From: Stappia sp. BW2
GTDB lineage: Bacteria > Pseudomonadota > Alphaproteobacteria > Rhizobiales > Stappiaceae
Reading direction: 5' to 3'
NCBI RefSeq assembly: GCF_008107695.1
Contig: NZ_VIRG01000070.1
Location: forward strand, 434,001 to 498,000
DNA: 64,000 nucleotides
Shown: piece by piece, positions 62,745 to 64,000 of the stretch
How positions within the stretch are numbered: the stretch's first letter is position 1
Layout: each line of letters opens with the position of its first letter
Program-made: the position numbers and the translations under genes
The notes under the pieces: model-generated
What the model was told of the DNA's origin: nothing
What the model saw: the letters and a program-made list of their open reading frames with translations, nothing else
Databases searched by the model: none

Positions 62745-64000
62745 CCTCATCTAAAGGAGGGCTCGTGGCCCGTCTTGCAGGATGGACCAGGGCCCTGAAT
62801 TTGCCGCCCATCCTTCGAGATGAACCTGTCGGTTCTCCTCAGGATGAGGTTGTGACTGGGTGGGTTTTAAACCAGATACCTTCTGATACCTTATTGTTTC
62901 CAATGAGCCTCTGCCAATGGCGTTTATGGAATGTGTCTCAACAGCGGCTCATCAAACCACTCCCTCATCCTGAGGAGGGCCTATGGCCCGTCTCGAAGGA
63001 TGGGCCATGGGCTCCGAATTTGCCGCCCATCCTTCGAGACGAACCTGCCGGTTCTCCTCAGGATGAGGTTGTGGGTGCGAGGTGTCGGATGAAGGTGTTG
63101 TTGGCGCCTCTATTTGTTTCAATGAGCACCCACCATCAGTGCTTGTCGAATGTGTCTTCTGCGATCAGGCCGCGGCTCGTGAAACCGCTCCCTCATCCTG
63201 AGGAGGGCCCACGGCCCGTCTCGAAGGATGGGCCAAGAGCTCCGAATTTGCCGCCCATCCTTTGAAACGAACCTGCCGGTTCTCCTCAGGATGAGGTTGT
63301 GGGTGTGAGGCGCCGGATGAAGGTGTTGTTGGCGCCTCTATTTGTTTCAACGAGCACCTTACATCAGCGCTTGTCGAATGTGTCTTCTGCTATCAGGCCG
63401 CGGCTCGTGAAACCGCTCCCTCATCCTGAGGAGGGCCCACGGCCCGTCTCGAAGGATGGGCCAAGAGCTCCGAATTTGCCGCCCATCCTTCGAGACGAAC
63501 CTGCCGGTTCTCCTCAGGATGAGGGAGTGGGTGTGAGGCGCCGGATGAAGGTGTTGTTGGCGCCTCATTTTGTTTCAACGAGCACCCTACATCAGCGCTT
63601 GTCGAATGTGTCTTCTGCGATCAGGCCGCGGCTCATCAAACCGCTCCCTCATCCTGAGGAGGGCCCATGGCCCGTCTCGAAGGATGGGCCACAGGCTCCG
63701 AATTTGCCGCCCATCCTTCGAGACGAACCTGCCGGTTCTCCTCAGGATGAGGTTGTGGGTGTGAGGTGCCGGATGAAGGTGTTGTTGGCGCCTCTATTTG
63801 TTTCAACGAGCACCTTACATCAGCGCTTGTCGAATGTGTCTTCTGCGATCAGGCCGCGGCTCGTGAAACCGCTCCCTCATCCTGAGGAGGGCCCACGGCC
63901 CGTCTCGAAGGATGGGCCAAGAGCTCCGAATTTGCCGCCCATCCTTTGAAACGAACCTGCCGGTTCTCCTCAGGATGAGGTTGGGGGTGTGAGGCACCTG
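62745..64000. repeat. 228-bp tandem repeat array (hairpin element plus spacer)
   Basis: Six units start at 62745, 62963, 63191, 63419, 63647 and 63875; spacing is 218 and then exactly 228 four times; the window ends in the sixth. Each unit is a palindromic element of about 108 bases (outer arms CCTCATCCTGAGGAG and CTCCTCAGGATGAGG, inner arms CGTCTCGAAGGATGGGC and GCCCATCCTTCGAGACG, two small stems) and a 120-base spacer (GTGTTGTTGGCGCC...AGGCCGCGGCTC). The first unit is the most diverged. No supported gene lies in it. Confidence 0.93.

Noticed and set aside
62702..63949. Long open frames with 76-residue repeats running through the 228-bp array
   Set aside because: The frame stays open only because the unit length is divisible by three; both strands are open in several frames, there is no ribosome-binding site and the sequence is a palindromic repeat, not protein-like.
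62745..64000. CRISPR array
   Set aside because: Units are 228 bp and nearly identical throughout, including the spacer part; there are no short repeats with variable spacers and no cas genes.

Overview
The window looks like chromosome of a marine or host-associated alphaproteobacterium of the Hyphomicrobiales, most like the Stappiaceae (Roseibium/Labrenzia group). This is inferred from gene content and style, not from a marker gene: an opgG-opgI-opgH glucan operon, an Entner-Doudoroff block (zwf, edd, eda, frk), an acdS with a divergent Lrp-type regulator, high GC in most genes, and hairpin repeats built on CTCATCCTGAGGAG and TCTCGAAGGATGG. Almost all of it is ordinary chromosomal housekeeping and accessory metabolism; no phage, plasmid or transposase gene was seen. 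Layout: 1-6.5 kb carries a class II aldolase, a DJ-1/PfpI protein, an RHH protein and the periplasmic glucan operon. 6.5-11.2 kb is a minus-strand run with an FAD oxidoreductase, a low-GC two-gene insert (a Panacea-domain protein and an unknown protein), gatA, a GNAT and gatC. 11.3-16.5 kb holds darcynin, TetR, YHS, SIP-type flavoprotein and lysozyme-inhibitor-like genes and the acdS/acdR pair. 16.6-24 kb has a zinc-type COG0523 GTPase with DUF1826, an FMN reductase, a LysE exporter, pdxJ with an HD protein, a DUF4166/DCC pair and a diguanylate cyclase. 25-31.1 kb is amino-acid metabolism (serA, ilvBN) plus a 2OG oxygenase and an arylamine N-acetyltransferase; ilvBN is preceded by a clear attenuator with a leader peptide carrying Leu-Ile-Leu-Val-Val-Val codons. 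At 31.5 kb a tRNA-Lys(CTT) borders an AT-rich 2.4 kb islet with two small membrane-protein genes and several inverted repeats. 34-42.9 kb has three hypotheticals, a two-component system, a DUF2271/PepSY-reductase/ApbE electron-transfer operon and malonyl-CoA decarboxylase. 43-47 kb holds a split Aer-like receptor, trhO and a secreted protein made of 23-residue repeats. 47-52.2 kb has hairpin repeats, an SMP-30 lactonase, an Lrp/ald pair and four glycine-zipper lipoproteins. 52.4-62.7 kb is pgi, a delta-type carbonic anhydrase, PilZ, PRC-barrel and CsbD genes and the Entner-Doudoroff block. The window ends inside a 228-bp tandem repeat array. How genes work together: frk, pgi, zwf, edd and eda take fructose or glucose 6-phosphate to pyruvate and glyceraldehyde 3-phosphate, and pgi, edd and zwf each have a TAAATCGATTTA-like palindrome upstream, so they probably share a LacI-type regulator encoded elsewhere. 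DUF2271, the PepSY reductase and ApbE look like a cytosol-to-periplasm flavin electron path controlled by the adjacent two-component system. The best candidates for something undescribed are the Panacea two-gene insert, the tRNA-adjacent islet with its tiny terminated unit, the 23-residue repeat protein, and the hairpin repeat family whose inner stems change sequence but keep pairing.
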